Source: Chondrilla cf. caribensis (lineage: Eukaryota > Porifera > Demospongiae > Chondrillida > Chondrillidae). From it: a stretch of DNA of 64,000 nt. Below are positions 20,578 to 30,944 of the stretch, in pieces. The stretch covers positions 4,243,723 through 4,307,722 of the forward strand of contig OZ026564.1 in the NCBI GenBank assembly GCA_964020155.1, read 5' to 3'. Numbering within the stretch: position 1 is the stretch's first letter; each line of letters starts with the position of its first letter. Below the pieces are notes generated by a model. That model saw only the letters and a list, made by a program, of their open reading frames with translations. It was not told the origin of the DNA and searched no databases. The translations under genes were made by a program, and so were the position numbers.

Positions 20578-20848
20578 AACTGGGAGGACACATGGAGAGA
20601 GTGTTATATGGGTGCAACAGGAGGATGGTGTTATCCTTAACAATGGACAACCTACAGACCAGATAGTAACTCCTACACAAGAGACTCCGATTACACCCAA
20701 AACCAGCACTTAAGAGTCGCTGTCGTATTCTGAGGATTTACATGGCAAACTGGTCCCCGGAGTATCCCAAACCCCCTTCATGCATGAATTCACCAACAAA
20801 CCAACTTTGATAGGACAATTGTTCAAGGAAGCCAATTCCTCAGATTAG
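20578..20848 (+). pseudogene. Exon Y copy 1, with in-frame stop
   Basis: Same acceptor as other copies (ttgttctctgtgtag) and the same length, 271 nt, but ACC AGC ACT is followed by TAA at 20711-20713, where intact copies read TSTQES. The rest (LVPGVSQTPFMHEF...SSD-like end) is still recognisable. Confidence 0.6.
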
Positions 20849-21410
20849 AATAGTGTGTATGTGATGTGATGTAGTACAACCAACATACATATCTGTGTAT
20901 AGTATGTGTGATCTTTTTTACTTTTGCTCACACACACATGCTGTAGTTAGCAACAATCACACATGCATGTGTTGTATATGGGATGTGATCCATGAAACAT
21001 ATTAAGTAAATCTTCCTTGATGTTTTGTATTGTTAATGTTTTGTGTTGTTCACTTCTTATTGTTTGTATGTTTGTTTACTGTTGAGGTGTTGTTTTATTG
21101 TTCGCCTATTGTATTGCTGCTATTATGAAATTCATTAATGTACGTATATTATTTATTAATGATTTCAAATCACAGAACATGTGTATACATGTGGTGTGAA
21201 TCCTCATTAATCCACCACTGCTTTATCTGTCAAACCATTTAGTGGACCACTAATACCGATATAATGTACATACAGGTACTGATGAATATCCAGTTCATCC
21301 ACTACATTTCTCAACACAAACAGTGGTGAATTGATGAGAACTCACTTTAGAGTGATGTAGCTTTTAGTCTGCCTACCATGATTTCCCCAAACCATATATA
21401 TAATTATGGT
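20849..21410. repeat. Y-A intergenic spacer, left part (copy 1)
   Basis: Conserved non-coding sequence 3' of Y; homologous to 35057-35990, 49970-50905 and 62677-63615. Interrupted here by the LINE; the remainder continues at about 26291-26650. Confidence 0.65.
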
Positions 21411-21443
21411 ATGGGGAAATCATATCTCCATGGTTACTCCAAC

Positions 21444-22384
21444 ATGGCGGAAAAGACCGGCGATGTTCTGAACAGATCGAACCAGAACTCGTCTTGCACG
21501 GGGCGAATTCCCCCAACAACCTCGCATCCCACTCTGGAATCGTCAGCCACGAAGAAGAATCGCGGAAAAGGGAAGAAGGCAGACCCGGGCACTTGTTTTT
21601 GTAAATCGAAGAAAGGAGGAACGGTCATTCAATGTGAAACCTGCAAGCGCTGGTGCCATCCACCCTGCGTTGGGCTTTCTACCGAGATTCTCCAGGCGAT
21701 GGAAGATTCCCAGCCTTTTTACCGCCCTTTATGCATACTAAAGAAATTTACAACCGGCCCTGCCTCTGTCGCTTCTACATCCAGCGGCGAGGAAGACGTG
21801 ATCGCAAAGATTGTGGCAGAGTTCGACCAATTGCGTCAGGATGTGAACGATCTCAAATCTAGTGTCCAGAATCTAGCGACTAAGTTTGAGTCTATCCACC
21901 AATCAAGCTCACAGCCTTCCCCCCGGTCGCGAGTGAGGCCCTTAGGTCTCAGCAACGCATCTTGGAGTCTCATGAGCGCGCTCTGCGAAAAAACAACGCA
22001 GTAGTAATTGGGGTTCAAGAGGGCGACGCCTCATCCACCGAGGAAATCGTACTCAAGTTGTTCTCTGACAAACTTGATGAGCGTGAGCTGCCAATACAGG
22101 CCAGAAGATTGGGCAGGAAAGGGGACCAAAGATCGCGTCCCATTCTTGTGAGTTTCACTGACATCAGATCGAAGGTAAGCATCATGAAAAAGCATAGCAT
22201 GCTGAAGGGCACGCGTATATTTATAAATGACGACCTTACTCCTCTACAAAAGAGGAATCAGAAGGTACTTCTAGATAGGATGAGGAAAGCCAGGCATGAA
22301 GGCAAGTCCTCATACATGATCAGGGGAAACCTAATCATCGAAGGATCAAAGGTAGCATCCTTGGAGTCCTTTGACTCCTTATAG
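21444..22384 (+). pseudogene. LINE ORF1 (PHD finger, coiled coil, RRM-like), frameshifted
   Basis: Starts MAEKTGDVLNRSN. A PHD finger follows (CFCKSKKGG...CETCKRWCHPPCVG...PLC), then a heptad-like region (AKIVAEFDQLRQDVNDLKSS). Near 21925-21940 the frame shifts and continues RSQQRILESHERALRKNN, VVIGVQEGD, then RRLGRKGDQRSRPILVSF and DDLTPLQKRNQKVLLDRMR, a layout like L1-type ORF1 RNA-binding domains. Ends SLESFDSL and stop. Repair of one frameshift would be needed for a single product of about 313 residues. Confidence 0.7.
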
Positions 22385-22450
22385 GATTCATGCCAAAACG
22401 GTCCTGAGCAATCATCTATCTTAATCCAACAATCGAATTCAAATTCAAGT

Positions 22451-25400
22451 TTGCATGCAATTTCTGATGACCACGTGATAAAAATATGCCATTGGAACAT
22501 TAATGGCCTGTCATGTGAAAAAATGGTTGATATCCAAATGATCATTGCTGATTCAAATGCAGATATTTTTATTCTGTCTGAAACCTGGTTAAAATCTAGC
22601 TTAGGTTATAACATTGACATACATGGGTACAAATCCTTTAATTTTCCAAGGCCTACCAAGCATAGGAAGGCTAGGCGCAACTCTGGTGGCTTGCTCTTGT
22701 ATGTGAAACCTTCTCTATGCAAATACTTGGAAATTGTCAAATCTTATAGAGACCGAATCTGGCTTAAATTAAAAAAATCCCCTCCACATATTTCAGAAGA
22801 TATCTTTCTTTGTGTGACTTACATTTCCCCTTTGGACTCCTCGTCTCATTGTCTATATGATCCTCCTTGGCCTGATCTCCAATCAGAAATAGCTCACTTT
22901 AATCAATTGGGTGGTATCATCTTAATAGGCGACTTGAATGCAAGAATAGCTACCTTCCAGTCTAATTCCATGTCCCTTGCTCTTCCTGGTGAGCAAACCT
23001 CTAAGGATCAGAAAGTTAATTCTTATGGCCTTGAGCTAATGTCCCTATGCATGGGCTCTAATTTAACTATTTGTAATGGATCATATCCTCCCGATTACAG
23101 TGTGGGTGCCTACACATGCCATACCACCATGGGCTCCAGCTGTGTAGATTATGCTATAGTAGATGATTCACTTGCTCAATTAATTCAATCATTTGAAGTA
23201 GAAAGCTTACAAGCATTTTCAGATCACTGTCCCATATCTCTATCGATATCAATCGGCAAATCTTTGATTAATTCTAATCATAGCAACAAATCAACTGATT
23301 TTTTGGCCCAGGAACTTTCTAATAATCTGTCTGACCGTATGCAAGCTCCAAGCTCCAATAGTAATAGTTCCTATAAACTCAAATGGTTTGAGAAGAATAA
23401 GAAATCCTTCTGTGACACCTTAAAATGTACACCACCTCCACAATTTTCAGATTCTGATCCAGTAAATGATCTTGGCAATAGTACTCCTATTGATGACATC
23501 GTTAATTGTTACATTGATAAAGTTTTACAGGTTGCTATAAAATCTGGGTTTGCAAAGAAAGTTCCTATTTCACATGATATTAGCAATTATAATAAAAATC
23601 ACAAAAATAAATATCCATTCTCTTGGTTCGATGACGAGTGCCACCAGAAAAAGAAAGAAGTCTCAGCCAAACTAGCTGCCTGGAAACACAATCACTCCAA
23701 TGACATCCTCCGTAAGGCATACTATGATTGCAGATCTGCTTAGAAGCGATTAATTAAGAGGAAAAAGAGTATTTCTTCTGTAAAGTGGAACCGAGACATC
23801 CTAAATAAATTGAAAGAAAACCCTAAAGGATTCTGGAAGCTCATTAATAATAAATCTAGGTCCAGCAATAACACTGATATGAATAGCATTACAAATTCTC
23901 AATGGGAGCAGTACTTTCGTAATTTGCATACAGCTTCATCCCATGCAGACAGATGAATCACATTTATCCTCTGTAACCGCACCTATCCAATTGGTTGAAC
24001 CTGAAATTAGTATTGAAGAAATCCAATCTGCAATTATTGAGTTAAAAGGTGGCAAATCCCCAGGCCCTGACTTGATTACAAATGGTGTTCTTAAATCATT
24101 ACCACTTCCATGGTTAATTTCCATGAAGTCTATTTTTAATCGCATTTTGAGAAGTGGGGACTATCCTTCTGCGTGGGCTGCATCAATAATACATCCAATC
24201 TACAAATCTGGTAATAAAGATGACCCTTCAAATTATCGTGGTATCTCACTGATCAGTTGCTTTGGTAAACTGTTTACCAGAATCCTGGGCAATAGAATTA
24301 GGAAATGGGCAAAAGATTTGAACGTTCTCCCAAAAGAGCAATTTGGATTTCAAAAGGGCAAGCGTACAACTGATGCAATTTTTATTCTGAACTCACTAGC
24401 TGAACACCAGATTTTCAAAAAGAAAAAATTGTACTGCTGCTTTGTAGACTTTAAAAAAGCATTTGATTCTGTCTCCCACTCCCTCTTATGGTCTAAATTG
24501 TCTGCCATGAATATTAGCCCTGAAATCCTATCTCTTCTAAAATCTTACTATTCCAAATCATCTTCATGTGTCCTAGGGCCACAAGGTCAGACCAATTATT
24601 TCTCCCTATCCAAGGGTGTCAAACAAGGGTGCAATTTAAGCCCACTGCTATTCTCCCTCTTCATCAATGATCTCCCTCAATATGTTCACTCTACTCTTGA
24701 AGTTGATCACGATCACACTCTTAATTTCCCTTCCTCTTGCCTTCTTTTTGCTGATGACTTAGTTATGTTCTCTGAGAATCCCAATCACCTTCAAAACCTA
24801 ATAAACTCTCTTCATCAGTATTGCATAAACAAGCATCTGGTCATCAATTCTGATAAAACTAAAATTATACTAGTGTTTGGTCAAAACCCCATGCAAATTC
24901 ATCAAATATCAGTGGTCAATTGGTAATCAAAAATTACAAATTGTTGGTAAATTCAAATATCTAGGCATCTGGCTGAGTTGGAACGGTAAATTTAATGAAT
25001 GCATTTCTAAAATTCAATCCAAATCTTTGAAATCTTTGAGCAATTTGCAAATTAAAATTATCTCACTTAATATCACTAATTTTAATGTTCTTCACCATCT
25101 ATTTACCACGTTGATTAAGCCCATACTCTTATATGGCGCTGATATCTGGGGCCTTTATGATCTGGCTCCACTAGAGATTGTTCTGATGAAATATTATAAA
25201 TTTATCTTACGAGTCTCCCACACCAGCACCAATGTTGCTATTCTAGCTGAATGTGGCATACATAATATATCATATCACTGTTCATCACTTGTATTGAATT
25301 ATTTATATCGTATAATGTCATCTGACACTCCAATTTTGATCCAGAAAGCACTGGAATTATCTCAGCAAATGAGTTTTTTAGGCCACAATTCTTGGTTTCA

Positions 25401-25989
25401 CAGAGTTAAGAAACAGTTTGCTGATCTTGGTTTTAATTTAGACCTGACATTTCCTTTTTTGGAAGCAGCCCTTCAGCAACTTGGGGATCAATCCTTACAG
25501 AGAACATCATCTGTTATCAACAATGACCGGGGTCTTACTCAGTCCGGGGGGAACAGGTTGAGAGCTTATAGACTGTTCAAGATTGATGCTCGGGTCACGG
25601 AACAATACCTTACGACTATCACTAATCCTAAAATCAGACAGGCATACACCAAATTTCGCATATCAGATCACAAGCTCATGATTGAAATGGGGCGACACTG
25701 CAAGACCCCAAAACCTGTACACGAACGCACTTGCCCGATTTGTTCAACTGATTCTATTGAAGATGAGATTCACTTTCTGGTTGATTGTCCTTTTTATTCC
25801 CACTTGCGATCCACGTACTTTACAATTGCCTCTAGACATTGCTACCACTTTGCAATTGATTCCATGTGTTCAAAAGACAAATTTATATTTCTCATGTCTA
25901 GTCACAATCACACAATCATCTACCAAACTGCCTATTTTATTTATAAAGCCATGCAATTAAGACTCGCCCACCTGTCTCCCCCAATTTAG
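22451..25989 (+). pseudogene. LINE ORF2 (APE endonuclease and reverse transcriptase), one stop and two frameshifts
   Basis: Endonuclease part 22451-23743: HWNINGL, FILSETWL with the catalytic E, LIGDLNARI, CVDYAIVDD and FSDHCPISLS, the expected motif order. TAG at 23741-23743 interrupts, with the same frame continuing KRLIKRKKSIS. A frameshift near 23940 leads into the reverse transcriptase (23943-24926): KGGKSPGPDLI, NYRGISLIS, EQFGFQKGKRT, VDFKKAFDSV, KGVKQGCNLSPLLFSLF and the active-site FADDLV. A second frameshift near 24900 leads to the thumb and C-terminal part (24877-25989), ending with a zinc-knuckle-like CPICS...H...C cluster. Confidence 0.8.
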
Positions 25990-26660
25990 TGTATGCTATG
26001 TGTTGTCACTGGTGTTGAGTGATGTTCAGTCTTATGTGCTGTCAGTTGAGATCAGTAATGTTCAGTACTATGTATTGTATGTATGTATATGTAATATATG
26101 TATGTATATTATGTATTGTATTGTTCTATTGTATTCATGCCACAACTTTTTATTATCTTATTATTATTCCATGCGCATACTTACAATCACTTTTATCACT
26201 CAATGTACACACAAGCTTGGCACATTGTCTGCCATGATTGATATTGTCATTTCATGCTGAGGTCAAGTGCCGTTTTGGCTTCGACCAGTGATGTATATCT
26301 ATATACAACCAGTTTTAATATCCAGTTAATTTGCCATAATATTTCATGACAACGAATTACATGTGGTGGATGAATGAGAATTCTCAGTGTGTACATATAA
26401 TCTTATTATAGCTATCATAGAGTTTATTGTTACTGAATTACATAATACTATGTACAAATATCATTGGAAATTAATACATCGTTAACAATCAATATATTTC
26501 TATGACTTTGTACATGTTAGTATACCTTATACAGTAATGGTATTATATTCATACGTATTTTTTATATGCAACAGGGATTTATTTTTCTGATGATTACTTA
26601 TAAAATGAATTTACGAAATGAATGAAACATCACATAAAAAAATTACATTAACCATTGCAT

Positions 26661-27429
26661 TAGTCTGGCGCGCTAGACCTCTCCCTCTCATTACCGCGCG
26701 TGGGCGCGGTAATGAGAGGGAGAGGTCTAGCAACTATTGTCATTTTGACACCTCGGCTCGACCAATGAAATCGCCGGCAACTGAAATGACACCGCCAGTA
26801 ATTGGCACTAGCCGCTCCGCGGGCGTTTAAAGAATAGGCGTGTGGAAGAGTGTGTAGACGACGTCTGGCCTTGGAGTTACCTTCTTGCTGGCTGGAGAGA
26901 TCCCAGTACCTCTAGAAGAAAGCGACAGTATACGCTTCCTACGCTGCCAGCGCTGAGCGCGCTGATCGACGAGCTGTACAATTCTGCTACTTGTAGCAGC
27001 CATGTCTGTCTCCAGCCTCTCCACTTTCGCAGCCTGATCACTACAACGTTCGAAAAACTGATTATAGTGTTTCTTGGCAGTTTCAGAGAAATCTGGCTGA
27101 TTTCGTTCAGTTTTCGCCCGAGAACGGTGAGTGCGAGCGCCTCAGCGACCTTTCTCCTTTCTTGCGCGGAACGTCAGCGGCAGCGCAGACGCAGCATGTT
27201 GTTTCTAAGTGACTAGCCTCTCATCCCTGCGCCATCCGTGTTGTATCCCTTCATCGAAGCTGTTCCAGTGTCCAAAATACAACTCGCACCTTCGTCTGTA
27301 CGCAGTGTTACTTATAAACGCCCTCGGCGATGATTGCGCAAGGTGTGAAATTGACAATAGTTGCTAGACCCTAGTTCTCATTTTCGCCCCCGCGCGATAA
27401 TGAGAAATTGGGTCTAGCGAGCCAGACTA
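26661..27429. mobile_element. Mutator-like foldback element with 9-bp target duplication and a gene-like passenger
   Basis: Flanked by CCATTGCAT on both sides (26652-26660 and 27430-27438); the empty site is seen near 35.95 kb. The ends tagtctggc / gccagacta are exact inverted repeats, followed by ctagacc / ggtctag and further inner inverted arms (ctagcaactattgtca / tgacaatagttgctag). Each end also folds on itself (ctctcattaccgcgc / gcgcggtaatgagag). The GC- and CpG-rich interior differs from its AT-rich surroundings. A 9-bp duplication with long TIRs is typical of Mutator-like elements, and carrying host exons is known from Pack-MULEs. No transposase inside. Confidence 0.65.
26881..27003 (-). 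CDS. Captured first-exon-like ORF inside the Mutator-like element
   Basis: 41 codons from ATG to a donor (AAGAAG|gtaact): MAATSSRIVQLVDQRAQRW, then QRRKRILSLSS and a P/S-rich end. On the opposite strand, GAGAACG|gtgagtg near 27127 is another donor, so the interior may be a captured divergent promoter with two first exons. No family recognised. Confidence 0.35.
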
Positions 27430-27564
27430 CCATTGCATATAATAGATCTTCTTCGCTTATGCACATGCATTATGTACATACATACTATGTACATAGCTGA
27501 AGGTATAATACAATATTCTTTATTAGCAGCAAAATCCAGCAGATTGTAGTGTCAAAGTGCATTC

Positions 27565-27647
27565 TCATGTGGTGGGCGTCCTCTGGTACACTTTGATGTT
27601 GTACTCAACTCCATTCTCAGATATGAGGCCACTGGGGACATCAGGGT
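27565..27647 (-). CDS. Exon A copy 3 (terminal)
   Basis: Reads DPDVPSGLISENGVEYNIKV and YQRTPTT before TGA, with AATAAA beyond. The acceptor is cccatag, offering a single AG, which supports the chosen frame in all copies. No MGKL exon lies between this A and block B. Confidence 0.5.
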
Positions 27648-27801
27648 CTATGGGAAAAGACACATGCTACATTGTGTTAAGTGTATTCATTGCTTGAGCC
27701 TGTTAATTTCACAAGTTACTTTGAAAAACTGCTTCAGATGCATGCACACGCACAACTACACACACCCATTTTATGTCGCTAAGTCCCGTTCCAAGTTCAG
27801 C

Positions 27802-28137
27802 TTAGTCTGGCGTAGCCGACCCTTGATTCGCCATTTTTTGTTCGCGGGCGGAAAGATAGAGACAGAGTCCACCACAGAACAATTTCGCGTTTCTTGCTGA
27901 CCAGGCGGTGATGAGTTTGACTGCGATATCCTTTGAAGTCCAAAGACTCTGGTCGGTGTGGCCCCTCAATAACGTCCAGGTAACCGTTTTACGTCCCTTA
28001 CAACCCCGTATGTTCGTATGTGTGTGCATGTGGAGGTAACCCCCATGGCTGCTGTATGTGTAGAGATTGTTCGCTACTTCCCACTCCCCGGGTTCATGGA
28101 GTATTAAGTGCTGTATTGTTAGTAATGGTATGGCCAT
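27802..28137 (-). CDS. Block B copy 3, longest ORF (111 codons)
   Basis: One base fewer in the C run lets the frame extend upstream: LHEPGEWEVANNLYTYSSHG precedes GGYLHMHTHTNIRGC and TVTWTLLRGHTDQ. It ends in SAREQKMANQGSATPD, encoded by an inserted segment that starts tagtctggcg. Coding status and family unknown. Confidence 0.3.
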   Translation of the reverse strand: MAIPLLTIQHLILHEPGEWEVANNLYTYSSHGGYLHMHTHTNIRGCKGRKTVTWTLLRGHTDQSLWTSKDIAVKLITAWSARNAKLFCGGLCLYLSAREQKMANQGSATPD

Positions 28138-28434
28138 ATCTAACTGTTGTGTTCATATAATTATGGTAAGTTATTGAAGCTATTCGGAATTTTGTGTTGA
28201 TTGTATTTAGATCATATGAACGTTTTGTGTTGGTTGCTGATTAGAATATCTCCACAAAATAGTAGTAAATACAAAGGTACATCACATGTTTACCCCTTGC
28301 AATAGTGGTTAACTGATGATATTGACAATGTATATGAAGTTGTGGATGTGGTGATTTTGTAAAAGTACACAATACATACTATAGTTATTGGTTGAGCATA
28401 TCGAGGTAGTCAATTTCCATATGGTATTTGTACC

Positions 28435-28918
28435 TCAATGAGCTCTCCCTCTCTGCCTCCCGGTCACCAGTTCAGCTTTCTCCTCCTTCACTGTGACCAG
28501 CAGTGTGGCAAGTGGTGATTGGACAACTACAAGTTCACTGCTATCACCAAATGCTCCTTCCGGTTTTAACTGGTTGGATTTTGAGAGAACCATTTGTTGT
28601 TTTCCTTCTGAGCCAGACGTTTCTTCCCAACTGCCAGTAGTAGTGGGGACCACAGTTGTCTGTCTTGTCTCTTCTCCTGAATTGGTTGGAGAGTAGGCTG
28701 TTGGGGATCCTCTGCCAGTCACTAGTTGTGCATTTTGTTCCTTTATAGCAGCCAGCCATGGGGTGTGTGGTGATACACCAACTACCAGTTGACTGTTATC
28801 ACCAAACAAGTGGTTAGGTGGTAACTGGAGGTTCTGTCCAACCACCATTTGTTGGTTTGTTGGAGTGAGAAGAGTTTCTTCCTGAGTGGCTGTGTTACTG
28901 AGGTCCATTCTAGTATAT
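28435..28918 (-). pseudogene. Long exon X copy with mutated splice acceptor
   Basis: Full two-module frame from MDLSNTATQEETLL to GRQRGRAH. The acceptor ttctttgcag has become ttctttgcat, removing the AG; the next usable AG (atactag) is seven bases inside. The exon may be skipped or use the shifted site. Confidence 0.5.
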
Positions 28919-28959
28919 GCAAAGAAAAGATATGAAGTAGAATAGAACCTCACTTTGTC

Positions 28960-29025
28960 AGTAATAGGACCACCTCAGTAACAGGACCACCTCAGTAACA
29001 GGACCACCTCGGTAATAGGACTACT
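28960..29025. repeat. 17-bp minisatellite, short
   Basis: About four units upstream (minus strand) of the X exon. Confidence 0.8.
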
Positions 29026-29290
29026 ATTTCCCTGGTCCAGGGATTCCTGTATTGTATGTTTGCTCTCTAAATGGTCCACAAGTGAGATTAACTCTCACAG
29101 AATATGTCCAGACTGGTAGTTGTATCAGTAAATGGCCATGGTTGAACTCCCAGCAATTGGTCCACAAAACTGCCATATACTGCATAGCATTATCAAATTA
29201 TTTATTTGAATACCTGGAAACATTTATTGCTTACCCTTTTCAGGGCTTCTGTGTTTTCTTCTTGGAGCGTAGTCTGCGAAAGTGCGTGAG
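29026..29290 (-). repeat. S block with splice donor
   Basis: Minus-strand donor AAAAGG|gtaagc at about 29235 and the usual core and 3' end (ttcttggagcgtag). Confidence 0.4.
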
Positions 29291-29339
29291 GTGAATACCT
29301 GGAAAGTTTACTCCTTTTGTGTTTTCTTTTCTGAATTTC

Positions 29340-29515
29340 CGGTAGCGGTTACGAGTTTTTACTTGTAACGGTATTCATAGGTTCCGGTGGCGGTTAGGAG
29401 TTTTTACTTGTAACGATGTTCATAGGTTCCGGAGGTGGTTACTAGTTTTTACTTGTAACGGTATTCATAAGTTACGGTGGCGGTTTTGATGTTTTTACTT
29501 GTAATGATATTCATG
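29340..29515. repeat. About 58-bp tandem repeat, 3-4 copies
   Basis: Units with gagtttttacttgtaacg + gtattcataggttccgg + ggcggtta. Each unit holds an ATTCATAGG motif. Confidence 0.65.
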
Positions 29516-29959
29516 GGCAGGGTGCTGAAGCACAAATTTTAACGAGTGCCTGTGTCAAATAAGAAGGCACATTGAGTGCAGTTGTGCCATATGTGTGTAC
29601 CAGGAAGTTGCATCTTGTACACTAAATAAGAAGGGACTGTGTGTACTAGGAGGGGTCTCTGTATGCATATATGTGTACATACTGTATGATACACATACAT
29701 ATGTACGAATATACATGGTATGTATGCATATGATGATAATTATTATATTATTATGATAATTATTTTTTGAGTCAAAAGTGAGATGTATTACAAAGAGGGA
29801 GTTGTAAATAGTAAAGGAAGTGCAGTTTATGCTGAGTCAGCATAAGTCAACTTAGTTAATGATAAAACCAGCATGTTGTGTGTAGCATGTGTGTGAACTG
29901 TCTGATCATTTTTCTCATGCGTACATACATAATCCTAAAACATGAATGTCACAAACACC

Positions 29960-30207
29960 TTAATTCCTCTTCTCTCTGCCGGTCACCATCCTTGCTCCGT
30001 GCTCACTCAGACCATGCCACCACTCCTTGCTGGACCATCCCCCAACTACCAGCATGTTCTTACCAGTGTACATGTCTTTAGGTAGAAGCATGGAGGTACA
30101 ACCAGGCACATATCCCTCTCTTCCAACGTGACCACTAGTCTCCTGCTCACATGCTGCGGTCACCTCATCCTCTCTCTTCTCAATGACTCTTTCAGTCCTA
30201 TTCTCTC
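29960..30207 (-). CDS. Exon C copy 3 (terminal)
   Basis: As 7254-7504, with one codon deleted (VIEKRED for VIEEKRED). Ends GREKRN. Splices in phase 1 to the donor at 30326. Confidence 0.5.
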
Positions 30208-30325
30208 CTGTGAAGTGTGCATATGTACAGGTATGTAGGGGTTAGTTGGGAGGTGGGTATGGAGGTTGTGGGGAGGTGGGTGTGGAGGTTGTGGGGAGGT
30301 GGTATACAGATGTTTTAGCACTCAC

Positions 30326-30665
30326 CTGTAGCAGCCAGCCATGGGGTGTGTGGTGATACACCAACTACCAGTTGACTGTTATCACCGACCAAGTGGTTAG
30401 GTGGTAACTGGAGGTTCTGTCCAACCACCATTTGTTGGTTTGTTGGAGTGAGAAGGGTTTCTTCCTGAGTGGCTGTGTTACTGAGGTCTATCCTAGTATC
30501 TTGATTTCTTGGAGAGTAGGCTGTGGGGGATCCTCTGCCAGTCACTAGTTGTGCATTTTGTTCCTTTATAGTAGCCAGCCATGGGGTGTGTGGTGATACA
30601 CCAACTACCAGTTGACTGTTACGATTGAGAGTCTTTTCCTGAGCGGATGTGGTAGTCAGGGCCAT
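30326..30665 (-). CDS. Fused X exon with alternative start MALTTTSAQ
   Basis: Starts MALTTTSAQEKTLNRN, runs through a full module 1 (SQLVVGVSPHTPWLATIKEQ...LVTGR) and SPTAYSPRNQ. It then continues without an intron into DTRIDLSNTATQEETLL and a second module 1, ending LAAT at the donor CTACAG|gtgagt. At 30499/30500 the sequence that normally follows a splice acceptor (ATACTAGG) is joined directly to upstream coding sequence in the correct phase, as in a spliced transcript. With C at 29960-30207 the gene would encode three modules. Confidence 0.5.
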
Positions 30666-30944
30666 GGCGAATGGAAGAGATTGATAGATTCGAAGCACAG
30701 AGTAGGTGTTGAATTAACAGGTACCGACTTGACCAAGTAGTAGTCGCGAAATCGACGCACCGAGCAGCAGTTGTCGAATCAACAGCTGCCTACTTGACTG
30801 AAGTAGCAGTCGTGGAATCGAAGCACTAGTGGCACAGTCGACGGAGCAGTAGCCGCGGCACCCGAAACTCGTCTGAGGAGAAGTAGCAGTCGTGGAATCG
30901 AAGCACTAGTGGCTGCGGCACCCGAAACTCGTCTGAGGAGAAGT

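Larger units (their letters stand above)
21411..26290 (+). mobile_element. CR1/L2-like non-LTR retrotransposon, near full length
   Basis: About 4.9 kb inserted into the Y-A spacer; the uninterrupted sequence is seen at 35.6 kb. It has an ORF1 with a PHD finger and an ORF2 with an APE-type endonuclease and reverse transcriptase. There is no LTR and no poly(A) tail. PHD-bearing ORF1 with APE and RT is known from CR1-like LINEs. One stop and three frameshifts show this copy is inactive. Both edges are AT-rich (atatata), so the target duplication is ambiguous. Confidence 0.8.

Noticed and set aside
20578..20640. Splicing of the carrier exon or W2 (both phase 0) to Y in frame 0
   Set aside because: Frame 0 of Y (NWEDTWRECYMGATGGWCYP) stops after 20 codons, while the phase-2 frame is open for 89 codons in two copies; no link is claimed.
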